NCBI GenBank assembly: GCA_014695195.1
Contig: JACJNW010000019.1
Span: 1 to 64,000, forward strand
Source: Cyanobacteria bacterium FACHB-DQ100
GTDB taxonomy: Bacteria; Cyanobacteriota; Cyanobacteriia; Leptolyngbyales; Leptolyngbyaceae
Direction: 5' to 3'
DNA: 64,000 nt
Part shown: positions 45,407 through 53,975 of the stretch, piece by piece
Layout of the letters: each line of letters starts with the position of its first letter
Numbering within the stretch: position 1 is the stretch's first letter
Notes under the pieces: model-generated
Databases searched by the model: none
Told to the model about the DNA's origin: nothing
What the model saw: the letters and a program-made list of their open reading frames with translations, nothing else
Program-made: the position numbers and the translations under genes

Positions 45407-47221
45407 CTAAAAGTTGGCATGCTCCGTATTTGCGGTTTTGAGTCGATCGACCACTTCCACGACAGGAAGCGCACCTAACTCACCCGAAGCACGAGTCCGA
45501 ATACTCAAGGCATTCGCTTCGACCTCTTTGGCTCCAATTACTGCCATCACCGGAATTTTGTCTTTTTCAGCATTGCGGATCAGCTTACCAAGTCGATCGC
45601 CCGCCGGAGCCACTTCTGCCCGAATACCCGCTTGTTTCATTTGTTGGGCGACTTCGGTTGCAAACGATCGAAACTCATCGCTCACCGGCAACAATCGAAT
45701 CTGCTCTGGAGCCAGCCACATTGGGAAATCTCCCGCATATTCTTCGATCAGAATTCCAATCAGTCGCTCCAATGATCCAAACGGCGCACGGTGAATCATC
45801 ACTGGACGTTTACGGCTACCATCTTCGGCAACGTATTCGAGATCAAAGCGTTCTGGTAAGTTGTAATCGACTTGAACGGTTCCAAGTTGCCATTCGCGAT
45901 CGAGCGCATCACTAAAGATAAAGTCGAGTTTCGGGCCATAAAACGCCGCTTCCCCAATACCCTCGAAGTATTTCATGCCAAGCGTTTCAACCGCACGACG
46001 AATTGCACCCTCAGCTTTCTCCCACGCTTCATCTGAACCGATGTATTTATCAGAGTTTGGATCGCGGAAGCTGAGACGCGCTTTGAAGTTCTTCAGTTGC
46101 AGACTCTTGAACACCGAGAGAATCAGATCGACAACACTGAGGAACTCTGCATCAAGTTGTTCAGGAGTGACGAACAAGTGAGAATCATCCACCGTAAAGC
46201 CGCGCACTCTGGTTAATCCACCGAGTTCACCAGATTGCTCGTAGCGGTAGACGGTTCCAAACTCAGCCAAGCGCATCGGCAAATCGCGGTACGATCGCAG
46301 TTCACTTTTATAAATCTGGATGTGAAATGGACAGTTCATTGGCTTCATCACAAAGCCTTGCTCCTCAGTCCGGGCTTTGTCATCCTCTGCCATCATCGGG
46401 AACATATCCTCGCTGTATTTCTGCCAGTGTCCCGAAGTTTTGAACAGGTCAACTCTAGCAATGTGAGGCGTGACGACAGGTAGATAACCGCGCTTAGTTT
46501 GCTCCTGTTTGAGAAAGTCTTCCAGGGCCGATCGCAGCACGGTTCCTTTCGGTGTCCACATCGGTAAACCAGGCCCAACCAAATCCGAAAAGATAAACAG
46601 CCCTAATTCTTTTCCTAACTTGCGATGATCGCGCTTCATCGCTTCTTCTTTGCGGCGCTTGTATTCGGCTAACTGCTCTGGGGTTTCCCAAGCCGTACCG
46701 TAAATGCGCTGCAATTGGGCTTTGGTTTCATCGCCGCGCCAGTATGCCCCCGCAACCGATTCGAGATCGATCGCATCGGGGTTCAATTCTGCGGTACTGT
46801 CAACGTGTGGACCTGCACAGAGATCCCACCAGTGGTCGCCCAGATGATAGATCGTGATCGGCTCTTGTTTGATGTCGTCGAGAATTTCTAGTTTGTACGG
46901 CTCATTGATCGTTTGAATTCTGGCTTTTGCTTCTTCGCGGCTCACTTCCTCGCGGGTCACAGGCAAATTGCGACGAATAATTTTCGCCATCTCTTTTTTG
47001 ATCGCCTTGAGATCTTTTTCGGTAAATGGCTCCGGGCTATCAAAATCGTAGTAAAACCCGTTTTCGATCCAAGGCCCGATCGTCACCTGCGCCTTCGGAA
47101 AAAGTTTTTGCACCGCCATCGCCATTACGTGCGAAGTCGTATGACGAATCTTCTGTAAGGCTTCGGATTCGCTAGTTTTAGGCAAGTAAATTTTTTCCGA
47201 CTGAGAAGAAGCGTCTGACAT
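45407..47221 (-). CDS. thrS: Threonyl-tRNA synthetase lacking the N-terminal TGS domain
   Basis: ThrRS charges tRNA-Thr and edits Ser-tRNA-Thr. The 604-residue protein keeps the editing domain with the HxxxH motif (His27 and His31, IRHTTSHVMAM) and the Cys/His of LCAGPHVDST. The class II core has motif 2 (YRYEQSGELGGLTRVRGFTV) and motif 3 (MIHRAPFGSLERLIGIL), followed by the anticodon domain (about 500-600). The roughly 60-residue TGS domain at the N-terminus of many bacterial ThrRS is absent. This is a known cyanobacterial variant rather than a truncation. A strong hairpin follows the stop. Confidence 0.97.
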   Translation of the reverse strand: MSDASSQSEKIYLPKTSESEALQKIRHTTSHVMAMAVQKLFPKAQVTIGPWIENGFYYDFDSPEPFTEKDLKAIKKEMAKIIRRNLPVTREEVSREEAKARIQTINEPYKLEILDDIKQEPITIYHLGDHWWDLCAGPHVDSTAELNPDAIDLESVAGAYWRGDETKAQLQRIYGTAWETPEQLAEYKRRKEEAMKRDHRKLGKELGLFIFSDLVGPGLPMWTPKGTVLRSALEDFLKQEQTKRGYLPVVTPHIARVDLFKTSGHWQKYSEDMFPMMAEDDKARTEEQGFVMKPMNCPFHIQIYKSELRSYRDLPMRLAEFGTVYRYEQSGELGGLTRVRGFTVDDSHLFVTPEQLDAEFLSVVDLILSVFKSLQLKNFKARLSFRDPNSDKYIGSDEAWEKAEGAIRRAVETLGMKYFEGIGEAAFYGPKLDFIFSDALDREWQLGTVQVDYNLPERFDLEYVAEDGSRKRPVMIHRAPFGSLERLIGILIEEYAGDFPMWLAPEQIRLLPVSDEFRSFATEVAQQMKQAGIRAEVAPAGDRLGKLIRNAEKDKIPVMAVIGAKEVEANALSIRTRASGELGALPVVEVVDRLKTANTEHANF

Positions 47222-47270
47222 AGAACGAGTAAATGGATGAATGCCTCATCTATCTTACCGATCCCCTGTC

Positions 47271-47315
47271 ATTGTGTGTTCAATCATTATGTGTTCAATC
47301 ATCGCGTGCTCAATC
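47271..47315. repeat. Three 15-bp tandem repeats upstream of thrS
   Basis: ATTGTGTGTTCAATC, ATTATGTGTTCAATC and ATCGCGTGCTCAATC follow each other without gaps between divergent thrS and the 47400 gene. Units differ at two to four positions. Confidence 0.9.
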
Positions 47316-47399
47316 TGTAGGGTTTCGGGGTAAGATGAGGAAAGGTTACGAAATGTAAAGAAAATAAGGAAACTCTGACGCAGGCTTCTGTTTTTAACG

Positions 47400-47717
47400 A
47401 TGTTTAACTCAAATCTACCCGACCGAGACTTACTCAAAACTGTCTTAGAACCGCTGCTGGATGATTTTCAGTATTGGTTTTCGCGATCGCGCACTCTGCT
47501 CGAAACCGAAACCCTTTTCTTTCTCTCACCCAAAGAGCAAGCCAACCTGCTTGATCGTGTGATCCAGACGCAGCAGGAAGTTAACGCCGTTCAAGCCTTG
47601 CTCAAAGCGACCGACGGACAAGCAGGTGTTGATACTTCTGTTTTGGTCGCTTGGCATCAACTCGTGAGCGAATGTTGGCAAGTGAGTATGAAGCTGCGAT
47701 CCCAGAGATCCTCCTAG
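47400..47717 (+). CDS. DUF2605 protein
   Basis: The 105-residue protein reads DLLKTVLEPLLDDFQYWFSR, SRTLLETETLFFLSPKEQAN and LLDRVIQTQQEVNAVQALLK. This is the DUF2605 pattern, a cyanobacterial family usually encoded next to DUF2973, as it is here (163-base gap). All-helical and soluble; no function is established. Confidence 0.88.
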   Translation: MFNSNLPDRDLLKTVLEPLLDDFQYWFSRSRTLLETETLFFLSPKEQANLLDRVIQTQQEVNAVQALLKATDGQAGVDTSVLVAWHQLVSECWQVSMKLRSQRSS

Positions 47718-47879
47718 CGGCTTCAAACTCTCTCTTAAATGGGATGCCAGGATTTAACAAAATCTGAGAGACTATTAGATAATTAGAAAACCAATTTTCA
47801 TACTTCCAGACGGGACTGACTTAATTTCTGTTTGGGTAAATCTCTATTTCGTCGTCCACTTGGCTTGGGAAAGAGGCAT

Positions 47880-48176
47880 ATGATACTGCACCTGCTTTAC
47901 ATTCTGGCGTTCACAACACTGGCATTCTTAGCCGTTGGTAATTTGATTCGGAATATGATGGCCCTGGGAATTGAGTCGCAGCGTCAGTATGCGCCGACTG
48001 CACGATCGCAAAATCGCCCGGTTCCCCATCCTGAACTGCTCGACGAAAACGGCAGAATGATCAATGAACCGCTGTTGGTGATGCGATCGATGAGCGTGGA
48101 AGATGCGCGTGAGCAATTGGACGCAATTTATAAATCTTCGCCGGGTGGGGAATCCGCCCCATCGGGAGACGACTAG
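47880..48176 (+). CDS. DUF2973 membrane protein
   Basis: From the ATG at 47880 the protein has 98 residues: one membrane helix (about 3-22, LHLLYILAFTTLAFLAVGNL) and a soluble tail with the family block HPELLDENGRMINEPLLVMR, followed by SVEDAREQLDAIY. It follows DUF2605, and the two probably act together. The longer start at 47832 adds a basic stretch not expected in the family and is rejected. Confidence 0.88.
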   Translation: MILHLLYILAFTTLAFLAVGNLIRNMMALGIESQRQYAPTARSQNRPVPHPELLDENGRMINEPLLVMRSMSVEDAREQLDAIYKSSPGGESAPSGDD

Positions 48177-48254
48177 CCCCAAGCACAAAAGCCATAATTT
48201 AGAGTAAGGCGCATCGATGACGATCGCGCCTTTTCTATTCTGTGGGAGTGAATC

Positions 48255-49505
48255 ATGACAGGCGGCCCTTCTTGGTGGAACCAGATTCGAGAAACAGTGG
48301 GACAAGGCGTTTCGGAAGCGGGCAAACGAGTTTCGATCGAGTCGCTTTCCCGATCAGTTTCCGGTTGGTTTCGAGTGGACGAAGCCGAAGTGCAGGAAAT
48401 TTTGCGACAAGTGAGAGCAGAACTGCCGACGACTGAAGCGCTATTAGTCGGAAAACCGCAATCGGGGAAAAGCTCGATCGTGCGGAGTTTAACCGGGGTG
48501 TCAGCCGAAATCGTCGGTCAAGGATTCCGCCCGCATACGCAGTACACGCAGCAGTACAGCTATCCCACTCAAGAGTTACCTTTGCTTGTGTTTACGGATA
48601 CGGTCGGTTTAGGCGACGGAATGCAAGAAACTTCAGAGGTGATCCGCGAATTAATCGGCGAACTCCAGCCTGATCAAACTCGTGCTAAGGTTTTGATTCT
48701 CACCGTAAAGATCAGTGACTTTGCCACCGATACTCTCAAACAAATCGCGAGCCAAATTCGCGCTAAACACTCTGAAGTCCCTTGCTTACTTGCTGTCACC
48801 TGTTTGCACGAATTGTATCCAGCCGAGGTGAGTGATCATCCTGACTATCCACCCAGTTTTGCGAATGTCGATCGCGCCTTTTCCACAATTCAGCAGAACT
48901 TTGCAGGATTGTTCGATCGCGCTGTCTTAATCGATTTCACCCTAGAAGAAGACGAATTTCACCCGCCGTTTTATGGATTGGAAGCGTTCATCGAAGCGTT
49001 GTCGGAACTATTACCCGAAGCAGAAGCAAGAACGATCGCGCAACTGTTGAACGATCGAGATGAAGGCAAACAAATCGGTGAACTCTATCGCGATGCCGGA
49101 CGACGCTACATTTTGCCGTTTTCCGTGATGGCGGGGGCTGCGGCTGCGATTCCGATACCTCTGGCGACGATGCCTGTATTAACGGCGCTGCAAGTTTCGA
49201 TGGTTGGTGCATTGGGGCAGTTGTACGGTCAGACCTTAACGCCATCGCAGGCAGGAGGAGTTGTGAGCGCGATCGCGGGGGGATTTGTGGCGCAAGCGAT
49301 CGGGCGAGAATTGATTAAGTTTGTGCCGGGATTTGGCAGTGTGATTGCGGCATCTTGGGCGAGTGCGTACACTTGGGCACTGGGAGAAGCAGCTTGCGTG
49401 TATTTTGGGGATTTGCTCGGCGGGAAAAATCCCGACCCGCAGCGGATTCAAGCTGCGATGAAAGAATCGTTTCAGTTAGCAAAAGAGCGGTTCAAGCGAC
49501 CTTGA
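48255..49505 (+). CDS. Membrane-associated Era/YcjF-like GTPase with DUF697-type C-terminus
   Basis: The 416-residue protein has an N-terminal helical region (1-55). A G domain follows: GKPQSGKSSIV (P-loop), VFTDTVGLGDG (G3) and a degenerate G4 (AVTCLHELYP, where NKxD is expected). The C-terminal part (about 275-400) has several hydrophobic Ala/Gly-rich helices (FSVMAGAAAAIPIPLATMPV, VVSAIAGGFVAQAIG) like DUF697 proteins. It may bind GTP and tubulate or associate with membranes. The target is unknown. It has a HIP1 site nearby but no operon partner. Confidence 0.83.
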   Translation: MTGGPSWWNQIRETVGQGVSEAGKRVSIESLSRSVSGWFRVDEAEVQEILRQVRAELPTTEALLVGKPQSGKSSIVRSLTGVSAEIVGQGFRPHTQYTQQYSYPTQELPLLVFTDTVGLGDGMQETSEVIRELIGELQPDQTRAKVLILTVKISDFATDTLKQIASQIRAKHSEVPCLLAVTCLHELYPAEVSDHPDYPPSFANVDRAFSTIQQNFAGLFDRAVLIDFTLEEDEFHPPFYGLEAFIEALSELLPEAEARTIAQLLNDRDEGKQIGELYRDAGRRYILPFSVMAGAAAAIPIPLATMPVLTALQVSMVGALGQLYGQTLTPSQAGGVVSAIAGGFVAQAIGRELIKFVPGFGSVIAASWASAYTWALGEAACVYFGDLLGGKNPDPQRIQAAMKESFQLAKERFKRP

Positions 49506-49633
49506 TCGGGTATTGAAGTGCGTTTAAAGCAGAGTGCAAGTTCGCCTGCAAAAAGTAACAGTGAAGTGGTAGGATCGCGAACTAAATAAAATGAAGCGGG
49601 ATTAGATTTAGATGCCTGATCCCGCTTGAAGAA

Positions 49634-49996
49634 TTATGCCGAGAATGACTTACCGCAGCCGCAGGTTTGATTGGCGTTAGGGTTAGTGAACTGGAATCCG
49701 CCGCCGATTAAAGCAGTGCTGTAATCCAGCATCAAGCCATAGAGATAAAGTAAGCTTTTCGGATCGCACACAACTTTAAAGCCGTCATAATCAGAAACAT
49801 GATCATCAGGGCGAATGTTGTTTGGATCTTCAAAATCCATGGTGTAGGACATTCCAGAGCAACCGCCGCCGCGCACACCGACGCGCAGACACAGATCTTT
49901 ACCTTGCTGTTCTCGAAGCATCATTACGTGCTTTAGGGCGGATTCGCTCATTTGAATGCCGCGCTGGGGCTGAGTAGCTGGAGTAGTTTGAGTCAT
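49634..49996 (-). CDS. A-type iron-sulfur cluster carrier (IscA/SufA family)
   Basis: The 120-residue protein carries the three conserved cysteines of A-type carriers: Cys46 in [11 protein letters not shown], and Cys112 and Cys114 in QTCGCGKSF. It transfers Fe-S clusters to target enzymes. The ATG at 49996 has a GGAG Shine-Dalgarno about ten bases upstream and gives the usual length; an upstream start (50020) is less likely. It is divergent from the ric gene, so two Fe-S genes share one intergenic region. Confidence 0.93.
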   Translation of the reverse strand: MTQTTPATQPQRGIQMSESALKHVMMLREQQGKDLCLRVGVRGGGCSGMSYTMDFEDPNNIRPDDHVSDYDGFKVVCDPKSLLYLYGLMLDYSTALIGGGFQFTNPNANQTCGCGKSFSA

Positions 49997-50128
49997 GCGA
50001 TCGCTCCTACGAAATCCCAATTGAAACTGGTTATATCCCTATTTTAGCAATTCTGCTCTTGCAATCACGGGTTTCCGTGCAATCGACGATTAAAAGTTAC
50101 GAAGATCATTCAAAAACAAAGCCTATTT

Positions 50129-50142
50129 TTGATCTAAGTCAA
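50129..50142 (+). promoter_or_regulatory. FNR/NnrR-type palindrome upstream of ric
   Basis: TTGATCTAAGTCAA matches the TTGAT-N4-(A/G)TCAA class of sites bound by FNR, DNR and NnrR regulators. Its centre (50135.5) lies about 41.5 bases before a plausible start near 50177, given a TACGCT -10 element at 50165-50170. This is a class II activator spacing. The assignment is sequence inference only. Confidence 0.6.
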
Positions 50143-50199
50143 GGCATTCGCACAATGATTCCCCTACGCTTGAATTGTGAATGGTTCAAGGACAAAGCA

Positions 50200-50919
50200 A
50201 TGACAACTTTCGAGATTAATAATACTGTCGGCGCGGTCGTGCGTGATTATCCTGCTCTTTCGCGTCAGTTTGAACAAGTAAACATTGACTATTGTTGCGG
50301 CGGCAAAAGAACTTTAGAAGAAGCCTGTCGTCAACGCGGTATCGATCCTGAAGCATTCCTAACGCAGTTAGAGAACAATGCAGCTAAAGAACCTGCCTCG
50401 GAGATGAATTTGAGTGGTTTATCGTTGACCGCCCTAGCAAATCATATCGAGCAGACTCATCACGCCTATCTGCATACAGAACTTCCACGCCTCGAAAAGA
50501 TGGTGACAAAAGTTGCTGCGGTGCATGGAGACAAAGAACCTCGTTTACTTGAAATCAGAAACGTCTTTCTAGAGCTATCGGCAGACCTGACAACCCATTT
50601 GCTTAAAGAAGAGCAAGTTTTGTTTCCGATAGTTCGACAGTTAGAAGCGAGTAATGTTCTCCCTATCTTTCATTGTGGTAGTTTGTGCAATCCTGTTTCT
50701 CGGATGGAACTTGAGCATGATGCTGCTGGACGTGCATTAGAAAAACTGCGCCAACTCACCAACAATTACACTCCGCCAGAATGGGCATGTAATACCTATC
50801 GATCGATGCTGAACGCGCTAGAGGCTTTTGAACAAGATATGCACCAGCACATCCACAAAGAAAACAATGTGCTGTTTCCGGGTGCGATCGCATTAGAGCA
50901 AAAGTTTATCCACTCCTGA
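50200..50919 (+). CDS. ric: Iron-sulfur cluster repair di-iron protein Ric/ScdA
   Basis: Ric (also YtfE or ScdA) repairs Fe-S clusters damaged by nitric oxide or oxidants. The 239-residue protein has the ScdA N-terminal domain with the Cys pair (YCCGGKRTLEEAC, Cys32 and Cys33). A hemerythrin-like four-helix bundle has the di-iron His and Glu ligands (LANHIEQTHHAYLHTELPRL, HLLKEEQVLFP, MELEHDAAG, HIHKENNVLFPGA). The ATG at 50200 starts the recognisable domain; in-frame sequence upstream to 50059 overlaps the regulatory box and is not coding. Short genes for CopD-like and YwiC-like proteins follow. Confidence 0.93.
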   Translation: MTTFEINNTVGAVVRDYPALSRQFEQVNIDYCCGGKRTLEEACRQRGIDPEAFLTQLENNAAKEPASEMNLSGLSLTALANHIEQTHHAYLHTELPRLEKMVTKVAAVHGDKEPRLLEIRNVFLELSADLTTHLLKEEQVLFPIVRQLEASNVLPIFHCGSLCNPVSRMELEHDAAGRALEKLRQLTNNYTPPEWACNTYRSMLNALEAFEQDMHQHIHKENNVLFPGAIALEQKFIHS

Positions 50920-50922
50920 TTA

Positions 50923-50991
50923 ATGCTGTTCAAAATTCTAGTCATTCTGCATACTCTAGGAGCGACCGTCTGGACAGGTTGGGTGGGCTAG
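50923..50991 (+). pseudogene. N-terminal stub of a CopD-like membrane protein
   Basis: The 22 codons from ATG 50923 read MLFKILVILHTLGATVWTG, then WVG and TAG at 50989. The first 19 residues match the first helix of CopD/DUF2269-type membrane proteins, whose pattern is LHTLGATxWTGGH. Nothing resembling the remaining helices follows; about 40 bases later the ywiC-like gene begins. It is best read as the surviving end of a deleted gene. Confidence 0.7.
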
Positions 50992-51030
50992 GTTAGAGAT
51001 CAAGGTGCTGTAATCACAAAGGATAGTGCA

Positions 51031-51855
51031 ATGACGCTTCCAGGCTCTAGTTCGCTTCCAGAAAAAGCTTCTCACTCTTCTGGTCAGGCTTGGTATCGTC
51101 CGATCGTGTCACCCGAACATGGAGCCTATGTGATGTTGCTAGTGTCATTTCTCACTGGAGCGGCAGCCGCACAACATTGGACAGGGGCAACTACACTCGC
51201 GCTAATTTCTGCATTTGCAGGATTTCAGGCAGAACATCCATTAGTGCTGCAAATCAAGCAGCGACGAAGTTGGAAACCTCGACTCTTAGCTTGGGGCGGA
51301 CTGTATGCGGTTGTCTCATTTAGTATTGCAGCTTATTTATCTCTGCAAGCTTCTGAATTGTTGTGGTTGTATCTAGGTGCGATCGTCGCTTTTGCGGTCG
51401 ATGCAATTTCAGTCTTTTACCGACAGCAAAAATCATTTGGTAACGAACTATTAACCTTTGCAGCCGTTTGTCTTGCCGCACCATTTGCTCATATTGCAAC
51501 CGGTGGAGCTTTGACAGCTTCAATTGTAGGACTGTGGCTGTTGAACACTCTATTCTTTAGCAGCGCCATTTTTACGGTAAAGCTGCATAAACCGAAAACG
51601 GCATCATTAACGCTAGCACTGATTTATCACGCGATCGCAACTTTGATGGCTTGTGGACTTTGGTACTACGGCTGGTTGAGCTTGTATTCAGCGATCGGAT
51701 TTGGTGTGGTTCTGCTGAAGTTTACTTTGATTTTGGCACGACGCAATTGGTATCAAACAACAGCAATTCAAAATGTTGCCATGCTTGAAACCAGTTCTGC
51801 ATTGTTATTTTTGGCAATCGTGGCACTGTCCCTACTGCCTGCCCATCTCAACTAA
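51031..51855 (+). CDS. YwiC-like family membrane protein
   Basis: The 274-residue protein has about eight membrane helices. The YwiC signature IVSPEHGAYVMLLVSFLTG lies near residue 26, followed by HPLVLQIKQRRSWKPRLLAW and LLTFAAVCLAAPFAHIATG. In Bacillus, ywiC lies beside fnr and nitrate-respiration genes, which fits the FNR-like site and ric upstream here. Biochemical role unknown. It follows the CopD stub by 39 bases and is convergent with the MFS gene. Confidence 0.87.
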   Translation: MTLPGSSSLPEKASHSSGQAWYRPIVSPEHGAYVMLLVSFLTGAAAAQHWTGATTLALISAFAGFQAEHPLVLQIKQRRSWKPRLLAWGGLYAVVSFSIAAYLSLQASELLWLYLGAIVAFAVDAISVFYRQQKSFGNELLTFAAVCLAAPFAHIATGGALTASIVGLWLLNTLFFSSAIFTVKLHKPKTASLTLALIYHAIATLMACGLWYYGWLSLYSAIGFGVVLLKFTLILARRNWYQTTAIQNVAMLETSSALLFLAIVALSLLPAHLN

Positions 51856-51861
51856 AGATCT

Positions 51862-53322
51862 TCACGGCAGAATAGCGGTATCTTGAGAAGGATGAATCAA
51901 CTGTTGCAGAAGCTGTTTGAGCGATCGTCGCTGTGGTTCCCGTAGCCAAATCAAAGGCAACAGTGCCAAAAGTCGCAACACACTAGAGAACACAAACAAT
52001 CCCGTCATTCCGCCAACATCCGCAAACTGCGCGAACCACCCACCGACTAAAGCGCCCATTGCTCCAGCAACACCACCGATCGCACCAGTAATTGCGAAAT
52101 ACTTCGTATGATGTTGAGTGGGTGCGATCTCAAGCTGCAAATTGTTGATGCACAAATCGACGGCTGCGATCGTTCCACCGCCTAATAGATGCAGCATGGG
52201 AAACCAAAGCCAGATTGACAACGAGCTTGCATCAGTTCCTAGCCACAGCACCGGAGTAACAGCAACCAGTATTCCATCTAGCAAGAGAATTGCTCGATTG
52301 CCGATTTGATCCGCTAATTTGCCCCAAAAGAACAGCATCAATAAATTGGCTCCAGCCCCCAAACCGTTATAGAGTGTAACCCAACTCAAATCAAGAGCCA
52401 GATTATCCAGCAAGTACAAATTAAAAAACGGATTGCTCAGATTAATGCCAAACGCCCAGATGCTGAAATAAAGCAGGAACAGTAGAAAATGGAAGTTGTT
52501 TAGAATGCTGCGGGATGCGGTTTCTGGTGGATTGATCGTAAAAACTTCCCCAGCAATTGCACAGTTCTGATCAACTTCTAATGTCTGCGAACAACGAGCT
52601 TGCGGATTTACATCGCTCATTCGAGACTGAAAGCCTAAGCTAATTAACCCAGCCAAAACTCCCACAATCACCATCACGCCATATCCTTCAATGCTGCCAC
52701 CGCTCCAGCGCGACACCATCACCCCCAAACAGGGCAAAGCCACTAAACTGGTGAGGCTGAAGGTACTATTGCGAAAGCCGAAATATCGTCCGCGCAGTTG
52801 TCGAGGCACTAATGTTGCTAACCAAGACAGCCAGGATGCCCCACCCAGTGCACCCAGAGTATGGGTTGCCAACATTACTGCTAACGTTGCCACAATCATT
52901 TGCTGAGGGTGTGTGGGGTGAACACTAAAGACGATGATTGCGATCGCTAACGGCAACCAAAGTAAGCGAGAAATACTATAAATCCATAGGCTGTAGCGCC
53001 GTCGGCTAGTTGTTGAATCTGCCCAATAAGCTCCTAAAGGTTGCAGTAAGTTTGCCAGCATCGGAATGGAAGCAAACATTCCGATCTGGATTGGTGTTGC
53101 TTTTAGCTCGACAAGAAAATTGCTCAGTAACACTCCACCCATGATATTAGAGAAAATTGTTGCGAAAACACCATCCAACGTTGAAGCACGGAGGCTCGAT
53201 CGAATTTCATCTTTGGAAGGTTTTGTAGCGAGAGTGGAGGGAACTGAAGTGGATATTGTCAGAAATTGTACGGGAAGCTCTTCGAGTGGAGAAACACTCG
53301 TTTCGTCTAAATAATTTGTCAC
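51862..53322 (-). CDS. Major facilitator superfamily transporter
   Basis: The 486-residue protein has about twelve hydrophobic helices after a 45-residue cytoplasmic head. The MFS motif A-like loop is LVPRQLRGRYFGFRNSTFSL, and the second-half loop is FFWGKLADQIGNRAILLLDG. The substrate cannot be inferred. The family resembles uncharacterised cyanobacterial MFS members rather than a named efflux pump. It is convergent with the ywiC-like gene (6-base gap). Confidence 0.87.
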   Translation of the reverse strand: MTNYLDETSVSPLEELPVQFLTISTSVPSTLATKPSKDEIRSSLRASTLDGVFATIFSNIMGGVLLSNFLVELKATPIQIGMFASIPMLANLLQPLGAYWADSTTSRRRYSLWIYSISRLLWLPLAIAIIVFSVHPTHPQQMIVATLAVMLATHTLGALGGASWLSWLATLVPRQLRGRYFGFRNSTFSLTSLVALPCLGVMVSRWSGGSIEGYGVMVIVGVLAGLISLGFQSRMSDVNPQARCSQTLEVDQNCAIAGEVFTINPPETASRSILNNFHFLLFLLYFSIWAFGINLSNPFFNLYLLDNLALDLSWVTLYNGLGAGANLLMLFFWGKLADQIGNRAILLLDGILVAVTPVLWLGTDASSLSIWLWFPMLHLLGGGTIAAVDLCINNLQLEIAPTQHHTKYFAITGAIGGVAGAMGALVGGWFAQFADVGGMTGLFVFSSVLRLLALLPLIWLREPQRRSLKQLLQQLIHPSQDTAILP

Positions 53323-53560
53323 ACAGGGTTAATCAAGCTCATCCCTTTCATTCAAGCACTTTATGGTGCCGATCAAATTGTCGGTTAGCAATGAAGATAC
53401 TGAGTCGATGAATAAGCGAATGACTACATTTCGCAACCAGCTTAATCTTCACAAGTTTCTCACGATCGCGATCTATCCTTGGCACATAAGAGAAGCAAGA
53501 GGCTACTGGAATGCTTAAGTGCTTCTGTATTCCATCTTTGCTTAAAGCGAGGTCTGTTTT

Positions 53561-53917
53561 ATGTCAAAAACGATCGTTAACTTAACAGAACATCATATTC
53601 TTCAAGAAATCGAACGAGTCGTAGAAGACTATCCGCAACATCCATACCAACAAGCATTTTCTCATCCTGACTTCCGTCAGCAATTGTTAGTGTGGGTTCT
53701 CAACCGGGTTCCGAGTGTGTTTACCCTGGTTGAGGACACTCAAGAAGTCAGTGTTCACCCAACTTATGCTCCCTACTGTAGCGATCCGCAGTCTTGTACC
53801 GAGTTCGTCATTCGTCAGGGCATCGAAGAAATTTTGGCGCAGAATCAGCAAGAAATCGAACATTGCTTACCTGAAGAGGAAGATGCTGGGTTAGCGCCTT
53901 CTCACTGGTTCGGCTAA
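53561..53917 (+). CDS. Conserved hypothetical protein, possibly distantly ComFB-like
   Basis: The 118-residue soluble protein reads LTEHHILQEIERVVEDYPQH, PYQQAFSHPDFRQQLLVWVL and NRVPSVFTLVEDTQEVSVHP. The block LNRVP with helices before it recalls the ComFB family (LNRLPPRY), but the match is weak. A Cys pair YCSDPQSC and an acidic tail follow. A TTTATG-type leader with AGCGAGG precedes the start. It lies 58 bases before the 53976 gene, so they may be co-transcribed. Confidence 0.65.
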   Translation: MSKTIVNLTEHHILQEIERVVEDYPQHPYQQAFSHPDFRQQLLVWVLNRVPSVFTLVEDTQEVSVHPTYAPYCSDPQSCTEFVIRQGIEEILAQNQQEIEHCLPEEEDAGLAPSHWFG

Positions 53918-53975
53918 TTGTGCATTCTTTGCTCGCGCTGAGAAATAGAGGTTGTAACAGCATTAGGTTTTTCCT

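Noticed and set aside
45407-47221. Truncated thrS pseudogene because the TGS domain is absent
   Set aside because: The start, editing motif and all class II motifs are intact, and cyanobacterial ThrRS of this length without TGS is a known form.
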